Assembly: GCA_037783545.1 (NCBI GenBank)
Contig: JBBELK010000164.1
Coordinates: 1 to 64,000 of the forward strand
DNA length: 64,000 nucleotides
Source: Henricia sp. BOLD:AAB3569
Lineage: Eukaryota; Echinodermata; Asteroidea; Spinulosida; Echinasteridae
Reading direction: 5' to 3'
Shown here: one piece after another, positions 1-9,760 of the stretch
How positions within the stretch are numbered: the first letter of the stretch is position 1
Layout: the number at the start of each line of letters is the position of its first letter
Made by a program: the position numbers and the translations under genes
Notes under the pieces: model-generated
The model's input: only the letters and a program-made list of their open reading frames with translations
Databases searched by the model: none
Told to the model about the DNA's origin: nothing

Positions 1-146
1 GTGTGACGTCCGTGGTTTTTGAGACTTTAAGAAATGCTATATTTTTGAGATTTTTAAGGGTCTGGAACCAACGAAGCGTGCACCAGCCGTCACCAGCGGC
101 ACAACCTGCGGTACTGGTTTGAGGGTCAAGTAGACGGGAGGAACAA

Positions 147-292
147 TAGACCGTATCGAATACCGCCATTTTGTGAGGCAGTTTCTTTGTTATTAAGGAC
201 ATGCATGGTTGCACATATCGTGCTTCCATTGTTTAACGGTTTAAGTAACAACAGGTGCCCCACGATTTCGTGGCTATTCGATATACGGTCTA
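147..292. mobile_element. foldback MITE, family A copy 1
   Basis: A short non-autonomous inverted-repeat element. It begins TAGACCGTATCGAAT and ends with the reverse complement (ATTCGATATACGGTCTA, one extra base). The inner arms also pair (CCGCCATTTTGTG against the CACGATTTCGTGG region). A second, better-preserved copy lies at 5467-5612 with the same ends and the same internal text. No coding capacity; moved by an unknown transposase. Confidence 0.8.
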
Positions 293-893
293 TAGAACTA
301 ATGCTGGTATATACGTACATTTAGTCATCTGCAAATTTGAATATTTTTATAAACATGTGCGGGTTTGCATGCACCGGGAATTCGGTATACAGAAGAGTAC
401 GACATGGCAAGTGGGATCAGCTGCAGACTAGAGTGATTTTGTAACGTCAGACGTGGCAGACTAAAACAAAAACAGCACAAATTAAATGCCTTTGATCATC
501 ATGTGCAGACCCAAAACTCGCCGAGTCATACTTTTGCGTTCTCTTATAGTGCTGCTTTCTCTTTGAATTATCCTGAAACTGGCAACAAATGAAATATGTG
601 ATGCTATAGACCTCGCATGATAGGACTGGAGGGAGGACCCCGGCCCCTGAATCAATCATGTAGAGTCCGAACTGCTAAAGGGAAAGGGACCAGACTATTA
701 TGCGTTCCAATTCTCGTCCAGGGGCCAATTTTATGGCGCTGTTTATCAGCCGATTTTGTGCTAACGGAGGCTTCGGCTATTTCATGGAGACCGTAACAAC
801 CTTCAGCACTGCCAAACGTTTGCTAGCTTCAGAGGCAACATTTGCTAAACACTATAGTGACGCAACAATGCCCGTTTCCAAGCACGCACATGC
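293..893. other. intergenic, nothing recognised
   Basis: Mixed-composition DNA. The short open frames here have no recognisable domain, no consistent splice sites and no familiar protein words. I see no gene, repeat copy or RNA. Confidence 0.6.
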
Positions 894-1034
894 TTAAAGG
901 CACAGGCTCGTCAGTGCGCGCGTGAGGCCAAATACGTTCCACGAACTACGCAGCTCCATGCCTTTGCTATGGAGCTGCGTATTTCGTGGCACGAATTTGG
1001 CCCCATGCGCGCATTGACGAGCCTGTGCCTTTAA
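894..1034. mobile_element. foldback MITE, family B copy 1
   Basis: A palindromic element with about 20-bp terminal inverted repeats starting TTAAAGGCACAGGCTCGTCA. The whole element can fold back: GGAGCTGCGTA near the centre pairs with TACGCAGCTCC. A related copy with the same ends lies at 26736-26865. No open reading frame of its own. Confidence 0.85.
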
Positions 1035-2257
1035 GCGCGCCACGGCCGTGAAATATAACGTTAGCACAACTTGTTTGCTACAGTTAGCACACGTTTTCAG
1101 CTAGTGCTTATAATAAGCAGCGCCATGAAATTGGCCCGTGATAACGAGAGTTGACACGCGTACCTGGCACCTTTTCAATCAGCAGTTTGGACTGTATTCT
1201 ATAAAACTGATTTAGGGGACACGATTGCGAATATGGTCTCTTGTGTAGCTTTAAATGGGAAAATGGAGTGCGTTTGCTTTTTATACAGCCCGAAAACCGG
1301 ATGCTTTAAAAGAGAAGATAGTTTTCGGGAAAACACAAGTTCCCCGCGGGTAATCGAAATATCCCGATATCCATTATACAACATAGGGACTGCACGTGTG
1401 GGTTGAGATGCCGTGCCGTCCTCCAGGAGCGCAAGACCTTAGGCCGGACTGCGAAGTTCCCACACGCTGCACAAAATCTAGAAGATACGGAAACCACGCC
1501 AACGCACCGAACATCGGGAGACTTGGCCCGCGTACCGTAACCTTCGGGCGGTTACACGGTGTATTCGGTTCTAAGTATTGAACACAAGCCCCACACTGCG
1601 CGTCCGAACTTTACGGCAACAGCCGTCTACCTTCGTAAATTTTGACATTCATGCAACCCGGCTGGGAGTACGAACTTTTTTTTTTTTCGCGTGCCGTGCG
1701 TCGTTAAAAACGCCCTCTTTGGGCCATTTGAGACGGTTCCGTTGTCTCGCGAGAGTACGAGAAACTTCGGGAAATTGTGGCGTATTATAGAATGATCTCC
1801 TTCGGGTTCACGTGACTTCCTGTCCACTGAAAGGGAAGTATCGTAATTCTTCGGAGGCAAACAAAAGTATTACAAAGTTCAAACAAGGCTAATACTGGCT
1901 TTCAAAATAATGAAGACGAGGCGTAGTGGGACAGAGTAAACTCACGAGTAAACTTGACACGCATATGTCCAGTGTGTTAATGGGAAAAAAATGAATCAAC
2001 GCCGGCGGTCACGTGGTGTTTTCTCCACCAATCATTCGATAAATCTTTTTATACAACCGGAGAAGGCGTATATATATGGGTATTTTACGAGTAAAAGTCA
2101 CTAACCCACGTTTGCATAATTTCTTCAGGAAACTTTCTTTCTTTTCACTGGTGATTAGGCACCATATCATACATCGCGTTGGTTTCTCTTCAGCAAAGTG
2201 ATATTTAGGCCTAACGGGGTTAAAAAGGTCACAAAACGGAAGGAAAGTGGTCCTCAC
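1035..2257. other. intergenic, nothing recognised
   Basis: No convincing gene. The short frames in this stretch show no domain or conserved motif. A poly-T run lies near 1677-1687. Confidence 0.55.
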
Positions 2258-2407
2258 CTGACCCGCTTGCGGCGGAAGTTTAGTGTGTTTGGATGGTGTC
2301 GAATTTATGACCCCATGGTTAACCAAAAGTTGGTGTATTGTATTCAAGCTATCGACCCATAATATTGTCAACCTTTTGTAAATAGTTTTGATCCACCGCG
2401 CCGCCAT
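2258..2407 (-). CDS. weak candidate first coding exon (50 codons)
   Basis: On the minus strand an ATG in good context (CAAAATGGCGG) opens a 50-codon frame beginning MAARWIKTIYKRL. It ends exactly at a consensus donor (CAG|GTGAGG) in phase 0. A basic N-terminal stretch is visible but I recognise no family. If real, it is the first exon of a gene running left out of the window. The open frame continues past the donor into sequence without recognisable features, so it may also be chance. Low confidence. Confidence 0.18.
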
Positions 2408-2461
2408 TTTGGCACACACTTGTAAAAGTGAAGCTGGGCGGTAACCCTATAGGCCTATGTA

Positions 2462-3224
2462 CAGTTGAAGTCAGAAGTTTACATACATAACGTGTACATT
2501 ACTGCCATCATCACCCAAAATAGTAAACATGCAGGACTACCCGAACCATTGCAAGGTGTGCAAGCTATGTTTTAAAGGCAGTATACATCATTGGTAATCT
2601 CGAAAATCAGAAATGTTCACAGATTTACGCCTAACTTACACAATATAAACATGATGACCGTAGAAAACCTCCCCTGAAATTGTTTTGTCTGAAGTGCTAT
2701 AGTCTTTAAGAAATGAGTAAAACAATTAGTTTTCGTCTCATGAGACGAAAATTCAATTCGCTCCAAAACCATTTCGCCCAAGTGCCATTTCGCCCCAAAC
2801 CACTCCGCCCGAGTGCCATTTCTCCCCAAATTACTTCGTCCAAACACTACATCGCCCAAATGCCAGTTCGCCCCAAAACCACTTCGTGCACATGCCGTGA
2901 TTTAGGGCGAAATGGTTCAGGGCGAAGTGGTTTTGGGGCGAAATGACTGCAAACCCTTTTTTGACTGTTTTCTCAAAAGTTAGACGAAGTACGGAGCTGG
3001 TTTTTGCTCAGGTTGGTTTTAATCATGCATATCTTCAATCACACAGGGGGATAAAACTATTTGTAACAGTTTACCAATCATGTATACTATCTTTAAGTAC
3101 TGCAAGCACTTGAGGAATTCCACAAAATCACAACTTTAGTCAAGACTGTTACAAAAATGGTGACAACGCAAGTTTAAGAATACCAGTTTTAACACAGTTG
3201 TATGTAAACTTCTGACTACAACTG
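2462..3224. mobile_element. Tc1/mariner-like MITE with nested insert
   Basis: The ends are inverted repeats, CAGTTGAAGTCAGAAGTTTACATAC on the left (first 20 bases CAGTTGAAGTCAGAAGTTTA) and the reverse complement of a slightly diverged form on the right. They are flanked by TA on both sides (2460-2461 and 3225-3226), the target duplication known for the Tc1/mariner superfamily. The end sequence is of the CAGT(T)GAAGTC type found on Tc1-like transposons. There is no transposase frame; most of the interior is occupied by another element (2572-3096). Confidence 0.75.
2572..3096. mobile_element. foldback element, family D copy 1 (nested)
   Basis: Ends TTAAAGGCAGTATACATCATTGG / CTATCTTTAA with TTAA at both termini. 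The middle is a degenerate minisatellite of CATTTCGCCCCAAAACCAC-type units (2765-2945). The same element, in the other orientation, is at 31317-31836, and a shortened one is at 53269-53663. This copy sits inside the Tc1-like element 2462-3224, so it inserted later. Confidence 0.8.
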
Positions 3225-3357
3225 TACGTGGACCCTATACTACTATCTCTGTTCACAGTTGGCGAACTAAAGAGAGCCGTTCTTTTGGTTTTATCTTGGA
3301 CACTTGCGAACTCATTGGTTTTACCATGGAGCTATGTTTTACAGTGTTGTAGGCCTA

Positions 3358-3597
3358 TAGATAGTATTCGAACACGTGCGAATACACCATTTTGTAAGTC
3401 AAATAATTGTGGAAGTGCATGTGCGTGCGCGTTGCGTGTGTCTCTAGTGGGCGTAGCGCGGTTTAGTTCACCAATGGGAGCCTTCGTATAGAGCGTTACG
3501 CGTGCTATGGACACACGCGGCGCGCGCGCGCATTGCTTCCGCAGTGGCGCGGCGTTGTTTGACACACAACATGACGTCATGAGAAAGCTATCAATAT
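3358..3597. mobile_element. foldback MITE, family K copy 1 (unoccupied)
   Basis: Diverged terminal repeats (ATAGATAGTATTCG and the complement of AAAGCTATCAATAT) and arms that pair through the CACGTGCGAATAC and GTGCGTGCGCGTTGCG regions. It aligns to 51049-51447, which carries an extra element in its middle. Here the equivalent site (3488-3497, around CGTATAGAGCG) is uninterrupted. Confidence 0.7.
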
Positions 3598-5466
3598 AAC
3601 GTAGAAACATAAGTGTCCATGCATGCACAGAATTAATTAGAAGTGTCCTTGAACGGTCTCTAAAACAATAGGCCTACATGAAATTCAACCATGGAGCTAT
3701 GATTCAACTGATAGTTTCGCGCGTGCTTACATCATTTTCTCGGATCAGCGATGACTGGGAACATATAACAATCAGAATTCTACCTAAACGAATATTAATT
3801 AGCCTTGTTGATCAGACCATTCCTTCCTCCATGATCAGACTAAACTAAAACGCGAGAATTTGTCAGTAAATGTTTGGGCCCAAATAAGCTCATTATACAG
3901 ACTACTTGTCACACCTGAGCGGATAAAATGGTGGGATTAACATAAATTGTCACTCTTTCTTTGTGCTTTTCTTGTTTGTGTGCATGGAGAGCAAAGGGTG
4001 TCCCAACGTGTTCCACCGTAATCTCCCTTCATAAATCATCGGCGCGTGCGGCGCTCGCTCCCCGTGTCACGATAACCTCTGGCCCAGGTGTCCGCTCGCG
4101 TGGCCAAAATGGAGTGACTGATCAGGGTGGTACGACGGCTGTTGGAGGTCCCGATCCTAAATAGGGGAATTTAAAAAAAATGGTTTGCCGGTTTTCAACT
4201 AAACCTCGAAATTTAAGGAATTAACGATCAATATAACAATTATAAAAATGAAAGTTCTGTTGGCCCAGTCGTGCAAAGATCTTTCAAAACTCTGTGTATT
4301 AGAATCTTTATAACGAATACTCTGCTAATAGCCTAGATGGAAACCGAGGGTGCTTAAAATTGCAGTCGAACCGTCTCTAATCCGTTTCCTTGGTCGTAAA
4401 CAACAATCAACCTATTTCGTTTAGATTGATTATAGCGTAATCAAACAGCCGTCGTACATATTACGCCGTATAACAGCCGTCGTACACGCGCTGTCAGCAC
4501 CATACCCGGATTTTCTCCATATGTACCGCGTGCATTTTGTGCCTCGCCCGTGTACACCCCCGTTGGGGCGCTGTTAGTATTGAAAACATCCCCCCGGTCC
4601 CTTCGATCCATTAGGGTTGAGGAGAACAACTGCGAGCCAAAAAAACCACGGAAGGGATGCGGGCACCGGTTTGTATATACAACAAAAGGTCACTTCCTTC
4701 TGTACAGAGAGAGAAAGTGAACAGTAAAAACGACAAGGGACAGTTCGGGCTAAAAGGGAAATACGAAGATAACTATAGCTTTCCAAAATAAAGCAAACCA
4801 GATCTGTACAAAAGCCACATTTAGAGCGGTTTACCAGCGCAAAATGCTATGTGCATTACCATCATATATGTATTTGGCTGCGCAAATTAAAGTGCTGTTT
4901 ATGCCTATAGAAAAAGCTTATGTGTAAGCTGAATAGGCTATATTCGGTAGGGAATGGTGACGTGAGCTGTATTGTTGTGCGAGAGTTTGTCCTTTGTTAA
5001 TGCTTGATATAAAGTGCGTCACGAACAGTGAAGTCACAAAGTATCGCCCTAATGAGTAAACGACAGATATAAGAATGCAACCTTTATAATTTAATTTTTA
5101 TACAAACTTTGAAATTGTATACGTTAAAGACACTCATATTACATGATTTGAAAACAGGAACAACATCATTTAATAACTAATAAATAATGTTGATAAACTG
5201 CCTTGTAGGAATTGACGCAGTTATACTTCAGAAGACCTTTAGAAAATCCATCCACGGTTTTTTTGTTGAATGGATGGTAACTTTAAAAAATCGTTTGTAA
5301 TTTTTTTTTTTTAATGCACCTTTAGGCCTACTTGGCAATTTCTCCCATATAAATTACACGCTGGGGAAAATCATGTGGTGTTTGTTGTATATAGTTGCTG
5401 TCAACAGGGTTTTTCTTGTCAGGCTCGTGAAGTAAAATGTTGGGTCACTGCAAATGATGTAGGCCC
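3598..5466. other. intergenic, nothing recognised
   Basis: No gene or repeat copy that I can define. A moderately GC-rich patch at about 4030-4160 and another at 4460-4630 have only short, featureless frames. The rest is AT-rich. Confidence 0.5.
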
Positions 5467-5612
5467 TAGACCGTATCGAATAGCCGCCATTCCGTGGGGC
5501 AGTTTCCTTGTTCATTGAGGACATACATTGTTGCACATATTGTGCTTCCATTGTTGAACGGTTTAAGTAACAAAAGGTGCCCCACGAAATGGCGGCTATT
5601 CGATACGGTCTA
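5467..5612. mobile_element. foldback MITE, family A copy 2
   Basis: Terminal inverted repeats of over 30 bp starting TAGACCGTATCGAATAGCCG, nearly perfect at this copy (right end CGGCTATTCGATACGGTCTA). The internal segment (ACGGTTTAAGTAACAA etc.) matches 147-292. Confidence 0.85.
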
Positions 5613-6167
5613 TAGAAATTATAAATGGAGAGGGTACTTTTAGTTAATGCTTTACTTATCGGACGAAATGTTTTGAGTTATTCTGTCCCAAACACAGCCG
5701 CTTCTTTCTGTTAAACAATGTTATCATTTCTACACATGTGGACTATACCTTATGTGTAATATTGTCAGTTAATATTTCAAATATTGAAAACCTGTTGTTT
5801 ACAATTTGTTTTAAAATTACCATAACAGCATAGGCTATACGTATAGAAATACTGCTGCCTTAACAAAAAGCGAAATTAGCATTGGACATCTGTTAGAGAA
5901 TTCTGGACTTTGAATTTACCGAAAAGCGATAAATGATAAATATCAAGACCGGGGGAAAAAGAAGAAGATAGGCCTATATCACCCACGAGCTGCAATATGA
6001 ACTGCGATATTGTTATTGTCATTAGTATTGAAGCAGCCTTTTATTTCAGAAAAAGCAATCAACTCGCCCGCTATACGAACGTGTCCTTTTGTCTTTTGTT
6101 TCCTTTTTTAACTGATACTGAACTCAGATATTTTGTTCATAATATACCAAAATATGTTGCTTTATAT
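5613..6167. other. intergenic, nothing recognised
   Basis: AT-rich sequence with no definable gene, repeat or RNA. Confidence 0.55.
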
Positions 6168-6401
6168 GGGCCGTCCAAAATTGTCAACATTTCCACGGTT
6201 CTACAAAGAGTACGAATGGGGGAAGGGGGTCAGAGGCCGCGTATGACTCTACATGCACTGTAAAATTTTGACATTTTACGTGCCAGAAACATGTTAACAA
6301 GTATTTCGGGGGAGGGGGAAGAAGAGGGAGGGGGTCTTGAAAAATACTACTAGGCCTATCTGTAAAACTGCGAAAATGGTAACAACTATTTGGACAGCCC
6401 C
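6168..6401. mobile_element. MITE, family I copy 1
   Basis: Ends GGGCCGTCCAAAATTGTCAAC and the inverse (ACAACTATTTGGACAGCCCC). The interior holds a G-rich segment with GGGGGAGGGGG. Two other copies are recognisable at 24903-25118 and 47660-47886 by the same ends and by the shared words TCTTGAAAAATACTAC and TTTACATGCACTGTAAAAT. Confidence 0.8.
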
Positions 6402-7241
6402 TTGAACACATGTAAAAAAAAAATTACACAAGATCGCTGTTTTTTTTTTATCAGTAGCGTTTCAATCTCTCATACATTTTATTTAAAAAAAAAGTACATT
6501 TATCGTTTTGTCTCGAGTAAACAATCATATACGCGCTCTATTGTCGCTAAAATTGTTTGCAGTTGAATAGACCCACATTTGTTCTTTGACTTTCGTCATT
6601 ACAAAACCCACTCGGAGTACCCGCAGAATGTGCTGCGTGGTCATGTGATGTATTCATAATTCTCATCACAGGGTACGGGTCTGAAAGAGGCCTCCACGAA
6701 TAATATAAAGGGTATAGAGCGATAATGTCAAAGTTGAGATAAATACTGGTCATGGCGTAACAAAAAGCGACGAATATTTTCTCGAGTCCTTATGGCCGAA
6801 CAAAAGCAAACTGGCCATATCATTTTGCATCAGTCAATATGGTTGATCTATTCCATGGCTCACACGTCAGGCCTTTCCATATTAGGAAATAAAGGAAAAA
6901 ACGACCATTTTAGCAAATTACACAAAATTTGTGAAAGCAAAATATTTAAAAATTTGAGTGGGAGATTTAAATATTCATTGCGAATTGTACGTCGAGAATA
7001 GCATAAAAGTGTAAAAGAGGCTCAATCGGTATACAAAGTTTATACCACATTAAAAACAAGATAGCGTCTGCGGTCGGAGTAGGCCTATTAAATTAATATA
7101 TTAAAATATATGTTATTAATATATAAATTACATTATTATGAACATTAAGTAGATTTTAGCAGCAACCCATCGATTCCCATATGACAAGTAAAAACAAAAA
7201 CTCTGTCGTCACAAGTTTGCCAAAATTATCTCCATTTTACG
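6402..7241. other. intergenic, nothing recognised
   Basis: Very AT-rich sequence with runs of T and A (6412-6495). No supported gene. Confidence 0.55.
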
Positions 7242-7581
7242 TATACACCAATCCGGTAACTAAGGTCTCCTCCCTGTATATCCGCCATAGCTGGGGGCGT
7301 CCAGTGCATGGGCTGTGCGTTTTGTGTTGCTGTTAGAACGAAAAGCGCTCATCCATTACATGCACGAACGCGCCCCCTTTGCGTAAACGCGACGCGCCCG
7401 CCTTTGCGTACACGCGACGCGCCCGCCTTCGCGCGCACACAACCCTACAAAGACGTGCAACTTGTTCGAAGTAAACAAATGTAGCTTCAGCAACAACAAA
7501 AACATACAGTTCATTCAGTGGAAGCCCCCCAGCTATGGCGGATGTACAGGGAAGAAGACCTTATTACCGGATTGGTGTATA
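7242..7581. mobile_element. foldback MITE with internal minisatellite
   Basis: Inverted ends TATACACCAATCCGGTAA / TTACCGGATTGGTGTATA. The next block, ATCCGCCATAGCTGGGGG, is also inverted on the right as CCCCCAGCTATGGCGGAT. The centre (about 7365-7440) has roughly 25-bp tandem units containing CGACGCGCCCGCC. No other copy is seen in the window. Confidence 0.8.
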
Positions 7582-9339
7582 TCTCCTAACTTCAAGTAGC
7601 CTATATGTAAATGGCTAATTATAAAATAATTATAAAGAACTGTCGGAAATACTTCTGTATAGAAAATTAGGCAATTATGCTCCAATATGTAAAGCAAAAT
7701 ACCCTAGTTCTTGGATGAAGAGAATTATTCGTCATTATTCTTAAAATCGACTTTATTGTCCCCGAATAATCACTTTCTTAAGAAAACTAGAATAGACAGA
7801 CATTACGCTGGGAAAAGCTCAAAATATGAGAAGACGGCATGTTAATGGCGAATAGCCGAGATGGATTATTATATTACTTCCCTCCTTGAGATGAGGAAGT
7901 CAACACAAGGTCATTTGTGATGGGAATTGCCAGTACACCCCAGTCTTGGGGACAAAGAGCCCTGCTAATTAGGCGAAGCTGAGGGGGGTCAATAAGCCCA
8001 CTCTCTTCACTCTGTCCCTGCGACAAGACAGTCCGAGTGCTCCGTCCCCTGACAGCACCGCTCTAGGGGACTTCGGCCGGCCGGGGTGCTCGCATCACGA
8101 TTCCGATTCCGCGTCTCATGTTTGTGTGCGTGTGACAAACTCATTATCATTCGGCAAGGCACACTTTAGTATGTACCCCGGTCACCAAAGCTAGTTTCCC
8201 TTTCAGCTAGTAGAGGGGGAGTCAGGGAAAGACCCGTTGGCATTGGGCCCGTGAAAACCACCAGCCCGCTACATAACCACCCAGCCACGTCGACTTACAC
8301 GGTCCGCAAATCACTCTAATACCACCACGCCTGCACACCACACACTCTGCCTTCCCGCACTGCACCTCTATGACGTCATCAGCGGAACATCTCCTACACC
8401 CCTACGCATGCTCAGACAGAGGGGCACGGCTAAGTACCCTCCACGAAAAAACAAAGCCTTTGTCAGTCACCTCCGCCGTATCGATTGAGCCAGGGTCGGC
8501 ACCGCTGTACTGACGAGTTTGCTTCCCTATGTGTACTCACACTGCGTACCCTTCTATCACACACCGTACCCCGTTTACTCCGTGAACAGTAATATACACC
8601 GTGTCGAGCCCCTATCGTTCGGCGGTACCACAGCAGCCAGCAACCCGCATCCACACCCCCGATCGTCCGCTGCCGACCCATCCGAGTCTCCTCTCTCGTG
8701 CCGAAACATTTCAAGCCCGTTTCGGCGTGTCTAGCCAGCCGCTCTTGCCAACTTTGAAGAACCCACCGAAAAGTCGTGGATTTTTGTTCCCCTTTGAGCT
8801 TGGAAGATACACCTTAAGACGTGGAGTACAGGCTGAGTGGAGCCACAAGACACTATGTGGAAGAGAGGACTTAGACGCAAGCCGCATAGCAAACCGTCTG
8901 AGGTAATGTGCTGTGACGTAGTCAGATAGGACCAATTTATTCAGGCCGGCATACCTTGTATAATATTCTAAACGATCGTCCGCCGTGCGGCTCAAACAGT
9001 CCAGCACGCAACTAAAAAAAAATCTACCTGGATGTCATTTTAGGTTCATTAACCGAGCACGATGATGAAAAAACATGAAAATACTGCAGCGTTTTAAGCG
9101 TACCGTGTATCCCCACTACGTCTGTCGTCCCATCCCTTCCCATATTTATCACTCCTTATACCACCGCACGTCACCCTTTAAGTTCAGTTCAAATCATGCT
9201 ATGGAAAAAAAAAATGTATACCCGACACTAGCGATCGTTAGAATCGAACTAATCTGACGAGACACAAAAATAAATACGATAAATTCAAGCCTGCTTTAGC
9301 TGCGTAAAAATTCTAGCCTGCGCGTCGGTGTTTTGGCAT
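7582..9339. other. non-coding; GC-richer block 8000-8910
   Basis: No gene proven. From about 7850 the composition changes, and 8000-8910 is C-rich. At 7870-7980 several transcription-factor-like words cluster: GGATTA (Otx type), CAAGGTCA (nuclear-receptor half site), GACAAAGAG (TCF-like) and CTAATTAG (homeodomain). That suggests, without proving, a regulatory segment or an untranslated exon. The frames in 8460-9010 overlap each other and show no family. Confidence 0.3.
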
Positions 9340-9760
9340 AGTCTTTTAAACATGGCGGCCAAACGGGCAAAAAGATGGATAATTAAACCCTCTAAGACCC
9401 CCTTCGAAAAAAACCGAAACCTCACAAGCGGAATTTCATAATGACGAGCGTTGCGGATCTCGTTAATATTTAAGGGGTAGGTCGGCCATGTCTAGCCGAA
9501 TAAATGAGAAACATTTGAAGCGTTTTTGTGGCGGAAAAGGGTTAGAAATGGCGGTCCATATGGAAGGGAAGACGGGTAAAATATCGGGCCATGGCGGTGA
9601 GCGAAAAGGGCCCCGATGCAGCGCGAACAGGGTGCGGCAGAATCCCCGTGTTATAATTACCATCTGCCGTGCATTATCGGTCGTCAGCCATCGGCTCTCA
9701 TTCATATGCAAATTCGCATACAATCCTGTCGGCTTGAGGGAGATTTAATTTTTTTATTTT
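9340..9760. promoter_or_regulatory. candidate cis-regulatory segment
   Basis: A short stretch with dense binding-site-like words: a homeodomain core joined to an E-box (TAATTACCATCTG, 9654-9666), then a perfect octamer ATGCAAAT (9706-9713). Two ATGs in ATGGCGG context (9352, 9548) open only short frames. It lies well upstream of the NOL4L-like exons. Function is inference from motif content alone. Confidence 0.25.

Noticed and set aside
2009..2257. The remainder of the 136-codon minus frame past the donor at 2258
   Set aside because: No recognisable domain and composition of non-coding DNA; only the part before the donor is kept as a weak candidate.
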